Assembly: GCA_030691225.1 (NCBI GenBank)
Contig: JAUYES010000287.1
Coordinates: forward strand, 1 to 5,773
Reading direction: 5' to 3'
Length of the DNA stretch: 5,773 bases
From: Holophaga sp.
GTDB lineage: Bacteria; Acidobacteriota; Holophagae; Holophagales; Holophagaceae
The notes under the pieces were generated by a model. The model made no database searches. It saw nothing but the letters and a program-made list of their open reading frames with translations, and was not told where the DNA came from. Shown here one piece after another: positions 1-5,773 of this stretch (within the stretch, counting starts at the first letter, position 1; each line of letters starts with the position of its first letter). The translations under genes were made by a program, and so were the position numbers.

Positions 1-305
1 GCGGCGGCCAGCGGCAGCGCCTAGCCATTGCCCGGGCACTTCTCCAGGATCCGCCCATCCTGCTGCTGGATGAAGCCACCAGCGCCTTGGACACGGAAAG
101 TGAACGGGCCGTGCAGCAAGCCTTGGAAACGCTGATGCAGAACCGCACCACGCTCGTGATTGCGCATCGCTTATCCACCATCCAGCGCGCCACTCGGATT
201 TGTGTGCTCAAGCATGGGCAAATCGTAGAACAGGGCACCCACGAGGTGCTGCTGGCCCTCAGTGGCGAATACAGCCGCCTTCACAAGATGCAATTCGCAG
301 AATGA
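1..305 (+). CDS. MsbA-like ABC exporter, C-terminal end of the ATPase domain (5' partial)
   Basis: This is the last 100 residues of a fused permease-ATPase ABC exporter; the codon frame begins at base 3 and the rest lies left of the window. What is seen, in order: the tail of the ABC signature (GGQRQR, bases 3-20), Walker B with the catalytic glutamate and D-loop ([11 protein letters not shown]), and the switch histidine in the H-loop (IAHRLSTI). The end, SRLHKMQF, closely resembles the C-terminus of the lipid A flippase MsbA (YAQLHKMQF in E. coli). From the family, such proteins work as homodimers in the inner membrane and flip lipid A core or related lipids using ATP. The assignment to ABC exporters is firm; the MsbA substrate rests on the tail motif only, because the membrane domain is not visible. 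The TGA stop at 303-305 overlaps the queA start. Confidence 0.93.
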   Translation, partial: GGQRQRLAIARALLQDPPILLLDEATSALDTESERAVQQALETLMQNRTTLVIAHRLSTIQRATRICVLKHGQIVEQGTHEVLLALSGEYSRLHKMQFAE

Positions 306-1363
306 AGCGCTCCGAATTCTCCTTCGAATTGCCCGAGGAATTGATCGCTCAACACCCTGCGCCCGAGCGCGATGGCGCGCGCTTGATGGTGATCGATGCC
401 ATGACAGGCGCCCTGACCCATTCCCTTATCCGTGATCTACCCACGCATGTGCCCGCGCACACGATTTGTGTGCCCAACGATGTCAAGGTTCGTCACGCCC
501 GACTGCTTTTACGCCGGGCCGGCGGAGGTGCTGGCGAAGCCTTGCTGCTGCGGGCCTTTCCCGACGGCTCGTTCGAAGCCATGGTGCGCCCCGGCGTCAA
601 ACTGAAACCAGGCAAGCGGGCCGACGTAGTAGATCCCAACAGCGGTGCCATCTTGGCCAACTGTCTTATCGAAGACACGCTCGACGAGGGTCTTCGCAGA
701 GTACGCATTCAGCACGAAACGATGGATCTTGATTGGGATGCGGTGGATCGAATCGGTCGCCTGCCCCTGCCGCCCTACATCCATCACGCCGCCGACGGCG
801 AAGACGAAACCCGCTACCAAACCTCCTTTCACGCCGATGAGGGCGAGGCTGTGGCAGCGCCCACGGCGGGTCTGCACTTCACCCCTGGACTCATCGAACA
901 ATTGCAGGCCAAGGATTGTCTCTGGCAACCGGTGCGACTGCATGTGGGCTTGGGCACCTTCCGGCCAATGACCGCCGAGCATCTCGAAGATCACATCATG
1001 CACGAAGAGCGCTTCGAAATCCCTGACGATACGGCTGCGATTCTAGAAACTAATTTTCGGACCCGGCAGCGGCCTTTGCTATGCGTGGGCACCACCAGCT
1101 TGCGAACGCTGGAATCGGCGTGGGACGGCGCGAATCTGCGCCGCAGCGGCGCCACCCGAATTTTCATCAAGCCTGGCTATCGCCTGCGTAGTGCCAATCA
1201 TCTGCTAACTAATTTCCATCTGCCAGAGAGCACGCTCTTTGTGCTGATTTGCGCCTTGCTGGGCACGGAACTCGCCAAGCACGCTTACGCCGAGGCCGTG
1301 CGGGAGCGCTACCGCTTCTTCTCCTATGGCGACGACATGCTGATTCTCAACACGGAGCATTAA
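302..1363 (+). CDS. queA: tRNA preQ1(34) S-adenosylmethionine ribosyltransferase-isomerase QueA
   Basis: QueA is a cytoplasmic enzyme that transfers and isomerises the ribosyl group of S-adenosylmethionine onto preQ1 at the wobble base of GUN-anticodon tRNAs, giving epoxyqueuosine. The 353-residue product matches the usual family length of about 350. Hallmarks seen: the N-terminal [20 protein letters not shown] (res 8-27), NDVKV (59-63, usually NDTKV or NDTRV), RYQT (171-174), [10 protein letters not shown] (185-194), VGLGTFRPM (215-223), [11 protein letters not shown] (262-272), [18 protein letters not shown] (291-308) and [10 protein letters not shown] (339-348). The reading frame stays open upstream to an ATG at 200, but the family N-terminus begins at the ATG at 302. 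That start overlaps the preceding stop as ATGA. No strong Shine-Dalgarno is visible, so translation is probably coupled to the ABC gene. The threonine-to-valine change in NDTKV is minor. Confidence 0.97.
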   Translation: MKRSEFSFELPEELIAQHPAPERDGARLMVIDAMTGALTHSLIRDLPTHVPAHTICVPNDVKVRHARLLLRRAGGGAGEALLLRAFPDGSFEAMVRPGVKLKPGKRADVVDPNSGAILANCLIEDTLDEGLRRVRIQHETMDLDWDAVDRIGRLPLPPYIHHAADGEDETRYQTSFHADEGEAVAAPTAGLHFTPGLIEQLQAKDCLWQPVRLHVGLGTFRPMTAEHLEDHIMHEERFEIPDDTAAILETNFRTRQRPLLCVGTTSLRTLESAWDGANLRRSGATRIFIKPGYRLRSANHLLTNFHLPESTLFVLICALLGTELAKHAYAEAVRERYRFFSYGDDMLILNTEH

Positions 1364-1373
1364 AGCGGCCTGG

Positions 1374-2156
1374 TTAAGCTCCGGCTTCTTTTGTGTCGAG
1401 CTTACGCCGCGAGGCCGGACGAGCCAAGGTTCGAAGCGATTCCGGGGCCGGCGGCAGGGAAGGCAGATCCAAGGACGAAATCTGATGATCGCCCAGCACC
1501 TTCCAGGCCCTGGCTTGGCGCGGGAGGCGCTCGGACTGCATGACTTCCCATCCCTGCGCATAGCTCACAAAAGGCGGCATCACCAGGGCGAAACCCGTGA
1601 AGAGAAAGGATGGATAGCGCAGAAACTCTTCCTGCCCTTCGGGGCCGGGCACCGGCACCGCAAAGAGCGGATGCAGGCCTCCGTTGATCCAATAGCCCTG
1701 GGGCGGATCATGACGCGGGTAGACAAAGATTCGCCTTCGATGCATCAAGGTGTGGTTGCCCAAGCGGTAGGTGTCCACGGGCAGCACGCCCGTGCCTTCG
1801 AGTGCTGGCCCCCAACTGCGTTCGGGGTGACCCACCACCTGTACAACCTCCCGACCGGGGCCCTGGAGCTTGCGGAACAAGGTCCGCAATTCTTCGGCTT
1901 CCTCGTCGGTGACGGTGCCTTGGTTAGGTTTGATATCCCCCAGCAAGGCAATGCGTTTGGGCTGGTAATCGGAAATGAGGCCGAGAAGCCGCTCCCAAAG
2001 ATCATTGTGCTGGCCCGCGGGAATGACATCGGGGCGCTTGCGCCGCCCTGCTCCCATGCCTAGGAAAAGGTCAGAAATTACCAAGGTTTCCTGGCGAGGC
2101 AGGATAATCGCGCGGCGGCTGTCGAGGATCACATCATCGGAAAAAGAAATCTGCAT
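1374..2156 (-). CDS. PdeM/SbcD-like metallophosphoesterase-fold protein with degenerate active site
   Basis: A 260-residue cytoplasmic-looking protein with no signal peptide. Its layout matches the small bacterial metallophosphoesterases related to SbcD/Mre11, especially the PdeM group found beside DNA ligase and helicase genes. The usual blocks are recognisable in order: LVISDLFLG (res 25-33, normally a DLHLG-type motif), LLGDIKPNQG (71-80, normally GDLxH), VVGHPERSW (107-115, normally GNHDR), RHDP (148-151) and INGGLHPLF (157-165, normally a GHLHP-type motif), then LVMPPFVSY (191-199), which fits the C-terminal strand of PdeM proteins. Several metal ligands are replaced: His of DxH by Phe31, Asn-His-Asp of GNHD by His-Pro-Glu (110-112), and the first His of GHxH by Gly160. 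Hydrolase activity is therefore doubtful. Residues about 205-260 form a Pro/Arg-rich tail of unknown role. It is not beside a ligase or helicase gene here. The fold is fairly sure; the function is unknown. Confidence 0.72.
   Translation of the reverse strand: MQISFSDDVILDSRRAIILPRQETLVISDLFLGMGAGRRKRPDVIPAGQHNDLWERLLGLISDYQPKRIALLGDIKPNQGTVTDEEAEELRTLFRKLQGPGREVVQVVGHPERSWGPALEGTGVLPVDTYRLGNHTLMHRRRIFVYPRHDPPQGYWINGGLHPLFAVPVPGPEGQEEFLRYPSFLFTGFALVMPPFVSYAQGWEVMQSERLPRQARAWKVLGDHQISSLDLPSLPPAPESLRTLARPASRRKLDTKEAGA
1376..1392 (+). terminator. Possible weak intrinsic terminator after queA
   Basis: Thirteen bases after the queA stop the plus strand reads AAGC-TCCG-GCTT followed by CTTTT. This is a 4-bp stem closed by C-G around a UCCG loop, which fits the extra-stable cUNCGg tetraloop class, and is followed by a short U-run. 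The stem is very short, so this is only a candidate. It would act on the plus strand only, since the reverse complement lacks a T-run. It lies inside the 3' end of the convergent gene. Confidence 0.25.
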
Positions 2157-2205
2157 GGGGCTTCCTGTCTCCTCTATTGGAACACAGGCGAGCTAGACTG
2201 CGGTC
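2157..2205. promoter_or_regulatory. Divergent intergenic gap between phosphoesterase-like gene and permease
   Basis: These 49 bases separate two genes read in opposite directions, so at least one promoter must lie here or inside the flanking coding ends. I cannot pick out a convincing -35/-10 pair on either strand; TTGGAA at 2178-2183 is the nearest -35-like hexamer but has no matching -10 at proper spacing. No operator palindrome is apparent. Calling it regulatory is inference from gene arrangement. Confidence 0.35.
2161..2166 (-). promoter_or_regulatory. Ribosome binding site of the phosphoesterase-like gene
   Basis: Read on the minus strand, AGGAAG lies 4 bases before the ATG at 2156, with another AGGAG at 2169-2173 a little further upstream. 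This supports the ATG at 2156 as the start. Confidence 0.5.
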
Positions 2206-2988
2206 ATGGCAGGCACAAGCGGACCCACCTTTACTCTTCTCGCAGGCATGGCCGCCGGGCTCGGCGGCGGTGTACTTTCGGGCCTTTTCGGGGTCGGGGG
2301 CGGCATTGTGCTCATTCCGCTGCTGGCCGTACTCCTGGGCCTAAATCAGCACCAGGCCCAAGGCGTCACCCTGGCCGCGCTTTTATTTCCCAATACCCTG
2401 CCCGCCGTATTGCATTTCCGCAGTCGGGGAATTCCCATCCACTGGCCTCTGGTGGGCGCCATGATCGCCGCCTTTTTGCCCGGCGTTTGGGGCGGCGCCC
2501 GCATCGCCAACCTGATTCCAGAAGGCCCGCTGCGCCTCGGTTTCGTGGGGTTTCTGCTGGTCTTAGCCCTGCGTACTTTTTTGCAAAAGCGCCCGACCGA
2601 AGTCGCAACTGACGGCCCGCCTCAGTCGCCATCTTGGGCGCCGGGGCTCGTCATTGGGCTGGTGGGCGGATGCTGTGCCGGTCTGCTCGGCATCGGCGGT
2701 GGCGTGGTGATGATTCCGATGCTGGTGCTCTGGCTCAAGCTACCTCAGCACGAAGCCCAATTGGCCAGCATCGCGGTGCTTTTGCCGCCAGTGGGCTTGC
2801 CCGGAGTCTTGGTCTATGCCCAATCGCAGTCCAGCTTTCCCTGGCTAATCCTCATCGGCTTGGCCCTGGGGTTCCAACTCGGTGCCTTCGGCGGTGCCCG
2901 CATCGCCACCCGAATCGCAGGTCCCCAACTGCAACGAATTTTTGCTGGCGTGATGGTCGTTTTGGCCGCCATGCTCCTATTTCGATAG
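2206..2988 (+). CDS. TauE/SafE (TSUP) family membrane permease
   Basis: A 260-residue inner-membrane protein, typical in length for TauE/SafE (formerly DUF81) transporters, whose characterised members move sulfite, sulfoacetate, taurine-derived or other small organic anions. Seen directly: it is nearly all hydrophobic helices and is an internal duplication. Half one has GLFGVGGGIVLIP (res 26-38), NQHQAQ (47-52) and GGARIA (96-101). Half two repeats this as GLLGIGGGVVMIP (159-171), PQHEAQ (180-185) and GGARIA (229-234). The glycine-rich GxGGGxxxxP motif in both halves is the family signature. A polar linker (about res 127-144) joins the halves. The substrate cannot be told from sequence or from the neighbours, as no sulfur-metabolism gene is in view. 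The start at 2206 lacks a good Shine-Dalgarno; Met15 (ATG at 2248) is an alternative but also lacks one. It may be co-transcribed with thyX, 35 bases downstream. Confidence 0.9.
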   Translation: MAGTSGPTFTLLAGMAAGLGGGVLSGLFGVGGGIVLIPLLAVLLGLNQHQAQGVTLAALLFPNTLPAVLHFRSRGIPIHWPLVGAMIAAFLPGVWGGARIANLIPEGPLRLGFVGFLLVLALRTFLQKRPTEVATDGPPQSPSWAPGLVIGLVGGCCAGLLGIGGGVVMIPMLVLWLKLPQHEAQLASIAVLLPPVGLPGVLVYAQSQSSFPWLILIGLALGFQLGAFGGARIATRIAGPQLQRIFAGVMVVLAAMLLFR

Positions 2989-3012
2989 TCTTTCTGCGGC
3001 AAACTAGGTCTT

Positions 3013-3017
3013 AGGAG
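3013..3017 (+). promoter_or_regulatory. Ribosome binding site of thyX
   Basis: AGGAG sits 6 bases before the ATG at 3024, an optimal spacing that fixes the thyX start. Confidence 0.75.
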
Positions 3018-3023
3018 CCTGCC

Positions 3024-3716
3024 ATGTCTTTCCCCGAAATAACCGTTCTCGACCGCGGCTTTGTCCGCCTCATCGATCACATGGGCACCGATCTCACCGT
3101 GGTGAACGCGGCGCGAGTCTCCTTCGGCAAGCGCAAGGAGGCCTTTGAGCCCAAGGATGCCGAATTGGTGGACTACCTGGCCGCGCATGAACACACGGCG
3201 CCCTTTAGGCATGCGTACCTGACCTTTCATGTGAAGGCGCCCATCTTTGTGTTCCGGCAATGGATGAAACACCGCATCGCCAGTGATTTTAATGAAATTT
3301 CGGGCAGGTACGTGGAGTTCAAAGAAGACGAATATTTTGTCCCGGAAGCCTTCCGCCTTCAGGCCAAAGTCAATAAGCAGGGCAGCGAAGGTGAACTCCC
3401 GGAAGCCAATCGCAGCGCCGCCCGAGAAGCCTATCTGAATGCCTGCCAGAACAGCGTGGCGCAGTACAAACAAATGATCGACCTTGGCGTTTGCCGAGAG
3501 CAGGCTCGCTGCGTTTTGCCCCTGGGGCTGTATTCCGAGGTCTACTGGACGGCTAGCCTTCAGGCCGTGGCGCACTTCCTGCACCTTCGGTTGGACGCCC
3601 ATGCCCAATGGGAGATCCGGCAGTTCGCCCAGGCCATCAAGGAACTTACCGAACCGCTTTTCCCCAACAGCCTAAGCGCCTTGATGAAGGTCCCGACTAC
3701 CGAAACATCCAGCTGA
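3024..3716 (+). CDS. thyX: FAD-dependent thymidylate synthase ThyX
   Basis: ThyX makes dTMP from dUMP with methylenetetrahydrofolate as carbon donor, and FAD with NADPH as reductant. It is a cytoplasmic homotetramer unrelated to ThyA and supplies thymidylate for DNA synthesis. The 230-residue length is normal. Seen: VNAARVSFGKR (res 27-37), HEHTAPFRHAYLTFHVKAP (55-73), the ThyX motif region FRQWMKHRIASDFNEISGRY (77-96), ARCVLPLGLYSEVYW (161-175) and HFLHLRLDAHAQWEIRQFA (184-202). The signature Arg-His-Arg is Lys-His-Arg here (82-84), and eight rather than seven residues separate it from the active-site serine (Ser93). The segment TASLQAV (176-182) stands where T. maritima ThyX has TVNARSL, so a conserved Asn and Arg are changed. 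The rest is well kept, so I expect an active enzyme. Its 3' end overlaps the convergent outer-membrane gene by 20 bases. Confidence 0.95.
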   Translation: MSFPEITVLDRGFVRLIDHMGTDLTVVNAARVSFGKRKEAFEPKDAELVDYLAAHEHTAPFRHAYLTFHVKAPIFVFRQWMKHRIASDFNEISGRYVEFKEDEYFVPEAFRLQAKVNKQGSEGELPEANRSAAREAYLNACQNSVAQYKQMIDLGVCREQARCVLPLGLYSEVYWTASLQAVAHFLHLRLDAHAQWEIRQFAQAIKELTEPLFPNSLSALMKVPTTETSS

Positions 3717-5773
3717 TCTTCATCTGCACCACGTCATCGCTCGGAAGGTTGCGAAGCATGGCTAGATCAACACCTGGGCTGATGCTGCCCCGATCATTGA
3801 TCAGGGCATCGGTCGCGGCGCCGTGGGTGTATACGAAATAGAAGGTGCTACCTGGGCGGAATTCCCACCGAGTAATCAGGTTCACGTTCCACAGGCGGTT
3901 ACTGAAGGCGGCATCCACTTGCGACACGCCTTGTGGCAGCCCTGGCATGATCGTGCGATCGTCCACCCAATGGCCCAGGTCTCGGTAGGCATAATTGGCA
4001 TCCAGCACTTGGCAAAAGGCCTGGATACTGAAGGTTGGGCTCATGGCATAAGACACCCGCACGGTTTGATCCAGCATGCCCATGCGCCGCAAGCCAACCA
4101 TTGGCGGGGTTCCTGCCGGGGCATCCCCTGGCGATGGGATGAACTTGCGCTCGCCGTCCACATGGACTAGGTAAGTGCCGAGCTGAACTTCTAGAGCTGA
4201 AGTCAACTTGATGGACTGAGCAAAAGACAAATCGGAACTTGGGCCGCCCTCACGCCACCCTCGGCTAAGGGAAAGGCGCCCGTACCAAGGCCGATTGCCC
4301 GGCGTGTCCATGCCAATGCCAATCCAGGGATTCCTTGAGGTGCGTAAATATTTTTTTACGGGATCGTAGAAAGTGCGCAATTCGCGATCGTCATCCACGG
4401 GCAGATCAACACCGAAATTCACCCAGGCGGCATAGAAACTTGCAATATCCCCGCGCAAGGAACCTCGAAACGAACGCTGGATTACATGGCCGGCCTGGTC
4501 GTGCCCTAACGCGCCGGTAGCGCTGATTTCCACATTTTGAACCTTGCCAAAGCCCTTATCCCAGCGTTTCGATAGGACCAAATTTGCACGCTGTTCATCC
4601 GCCCGTGACTGGTAACCGACATCGTTGGGATTAAAGTCCCGAGATGCATTCACAGCTTGAAAATCCACCGCCAAACCCGATCGCCATGGGCGGTTGAGCC
4701 GCAAGCGTCTGCGCCAGCCTTCAACCTCCATCCCTCGAATAACAGCCTCGCTTCGAGCCAGAGTAAATTCCGAGATAGTGCTCTTGTCGGCGGTTCGATA
4801 AACGCCATCCACGGCCTGAACGTTGGCGGACCGACCATCCAACTTGGCTTGGCGCATGAAGGATCCAAAACCACCGATATAGCTTCCGGATTGCCCAAAA
4901 GCCTGCTGAATACGCAGCACACCGAAATTGGTCATGGGGTAGATTTCGCGCGAATAGGTGCGGTCAGATTCATCCGCTAACGTGGCTTTGGCCTGCGCCA
5001 CATTGGCGCCCAACACTCCCAGATTGAGACCCGAGGCCAGCTTGACGGTATATTTCGCCGCGCCACTAATTTCTGTGGCCTGAGGGCGATCGACTATTCG
5101 TTCCCCGGTATTGAGGCTTGGATCGCCAAGGCCACGGCCGATGCGCCGACTGTAGAGTAGGCCGTTGCCAGCCACCTGAAAAATTTCCATACCCTCAAGA
5201 AAAAACGGTCGTTTTTCCGGCAGATAGGTTTCGTAGGTGCCCAGGTTCAGCACCGCTTGGTCAACTTCTACCTGGCCAAAATCGGGGCGGATGGAAAGAT
5301 CCAACTGAGAGTTGGTGGAGAGCCCCAAATGAGCGTCGAGCCCTACCCGGTGCGTCCAGCCTCGATCGTCGTAAGGCCTGGCCGTTTCAAACTTGCGCTG
5401 AGTGCTAATAAACGGAATCCAGTCCTGGCGGGAGCGTGGGCTAATCCCTTCAATTCCTGTAAGGGTTGGAAAGCGACTGACAAAGGCGTTCTCACCCCTG
5501 GGCGACAATTGCCAGTAACTGGTTTCCCGACTTGGGCCCTGATCCGAGCGAGAAAAATTAATACCCCAGGTCTGGGCGCCTTGCCCGGGTCGGATCCGCA
5601 ACAGCGATAGGGGGATTTTGAATTCGGCCGACCAGCCATCCGCATCCACGGAAACCGCGCTTTCCCAAACGCCATCCCAGTTGAAATCCCCTCGTATATC
5701 TTCACCCACATGCAGTGAGTCGCGCTGAACGCCTCCTGCATTTACCGAAAAGCCATAGGCCGTGCGGCGATCC
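3697..5773 (-). CDS. DUF5916 / CBM9-like outer-membrane beta-barrel protein (5' partial)
   Basis: This is the C-terminal 691 residues of a larger protein; the frame is open through the right edge, so the N-terminus and signal peptide are outside. An internal GTG at 5709 is not the real start, because family-like sequence (DRRTAYGFSVNAGGVQRD) continues upstream of it. The visible N-terminal part is the end of a CBM9/DOMON-like beta-sandwich (NWDGVWES, GWSAEFKIPLSLLRI). Then come the DUF5916 hallmarks: RPDFGQVEVDQAVLNL (often NPDFGQVE), YLPEKRPFFLEGMEIF (near 5182-5226) and LLYSRRIGR. The remainder alternates aromatic and polar residues in beta-strand style and ends in KISWMFR, as expected for an outer-membrane barrel. 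Members are common in Bacteroidota, Acidobacteriota, Gemmatimonadota and some Proteobacteria. Their function is not established; uptake or binding of a carbohydrate or other ligand is only suggested by the CBM9-like domain. No TonB, SusD or hydrolase gene is nearby in the window. Confidence 0.92.
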   Translation of the reverse strand, partial: DRRTAYGFSVNAGGVQRDSLHVGEDIRGDFNWDGVWESAVSVDADGWSAEFKIPLSLLRIRPGQGAQTWGINFSRSDQGPSRETSYWQLSPRGENAFVSRFPTLTGIEGISPRSRQDWIPFISTQRKFETARPYDDRGWTHRVGLDAHLGLSTNSQLDLSIRPDFGQVEVDQAVLNLGTYETYLPEKRPFFLEGMEIFQVAGNGLLYSRRIGRGLGDPSLNTGERIVDRPQATEISGAAKYTVKLASGLNLGVLGANVAQAKATLADESDRTYSREIYPMTNFGVLRIQQAFGQSGSYIGGFGSFMRQAKLDGRSANVQAVDGVYRTADKSTISEFTLARSEAVIRGMEVEGWRRRLRLNRPWRSGLAVDFQAVNASRDFNPNDVGYQSRADEQRANLVLSKRWDKGFGKVQNVEISATGALGHDQAGHVIQRSFRGSLRGDIASFYAAWVNFGVDLPVDDDRELRTFYDPVKKYLRTSRNPWIGIGMDTPGNRPWYGRLSLSRGWREGGPSSDLSFAQSIKLTSALEVQLGTYLVHVDGERKFIPSPGDAPAGTPPMVGLRRMGMLDQTVRVSYAMSPTFSIQAFCQVLDANYAYRDLGHWVDDRTIMPGLPQGVSQVDAAFSNRLWNVNLITRWEFRPGSTFYFVYTHGAATDALINDRGSISPGVDLAMLRNLPSDDVVQMKISWMFR

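Noticed and set aside
200..301. N-terminal extension of queA from an ATG at 200
   Set aside because: The extra 34 residues have no family similarity and only read the ABC transporter coding sequence in another frame; QueA proteins begin at the equivalent of 302.
509..1003. 164-codon minus-strand open frame inside queA
   Set aside because: It lies wholly within a clear queA frame and has no motif of its own.
1485..2063. 192-codon plus-strand open frame antisense to the phosphoesterase-like gene
   Set aside because: It has no recognisable motif, while the minus-strand frame carries phosphoesterase blocks and a ribosome binding site. Long antisense frames are common in GC-rich coding DNA.
2490..2910. 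Near-repeat GGCGGxGCCCGCATCGCCA at about 2490 and 2890
   Set aside because: It is explained by the internal protein duplication of the TauE/SafE permease (GGARIA in both halves), not by a mobile or regulatory repeat.
2814..3608. 264-codon minus-strand open frame across the end of the permease gene and thyX
   Set aside because: It spans two well-supported plus-strand genes and its translation resembles no family; it is a codon-bias shadow.
4343..4360. CGTAAA/TTTACG inverted repeat with a seven-A run (minus strand) inside the DUF5916 gene
   Set aside because: It could look like a slippery site or operator, but it falls in ordinary codons (Val-Lys-Lys-Tyr-Leu), the frame continues normally on both sides, and the stem is AT-rich and short.

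Overview
This window reads as an ordinary, gene-dense stretch of a Gram-negative (diderm) bacterial chromosome. It is moderately GC-rich, and six genes cover nearly all of it. A double membrane is implied by two genes: an MsbA-like ABC exporter, a family that moves lipid A precursors, and a large DUF5916-type outer-membrane beta-barrel. The mix of msbA-like, queA, ThyX (instead of ThyA) and DUF5916 genes would fit an environmental lineage such as Acidobacteriota, Gemmatimonadota, myxobacteria or Bacteroidota. The sequence alone does not settle the phylum.

Layout: (1) 1-305, plus strand, the C-terminal end of an ABC exporter ATPase, cut by the left edge. (2) 302-1363, plus strand, queA, whose ATG overlaps the ABC stop codon (ATGA), so the two are probably translationally coupled. 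(3) 1374-2156, minus strand, a PdeM-like metallophosphoesterase fold that has lost most of its metal-binding signature; it runs tail-to-tail against queA with a 10-base gap. (4) 2206-2988, plus strand, a TauE/SafE (TSUP) permease with a clear internal duplication, divergent from gene 3 across 49 bases. (5) 3024-3716, plus strand, thyX, 35 bases after the permease and with a good Shine-Dalgarno. (6) 3697-5773, minus strand, a DUF5916/CBM9-like outer-membrane protein, open at the right edge and overlapping the end of thyX tail-to-tail by 20 bases.

The genes do not form one pathway. They are housekeeping and envelope functions: lipid export, queuosine tRNA modification, dTMP synthesis, small-anion transport and an outer-membrane barrel. 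I see no tRNA, rRNA, CRISPR array, insertion sequence or phage gene, and no gene-free stretch over 50 bases. I did not find a new multi-gene system. The point most worth following up is the eroded active site of the phosphoesterase-like protein, followed by the variant ThyX signature.
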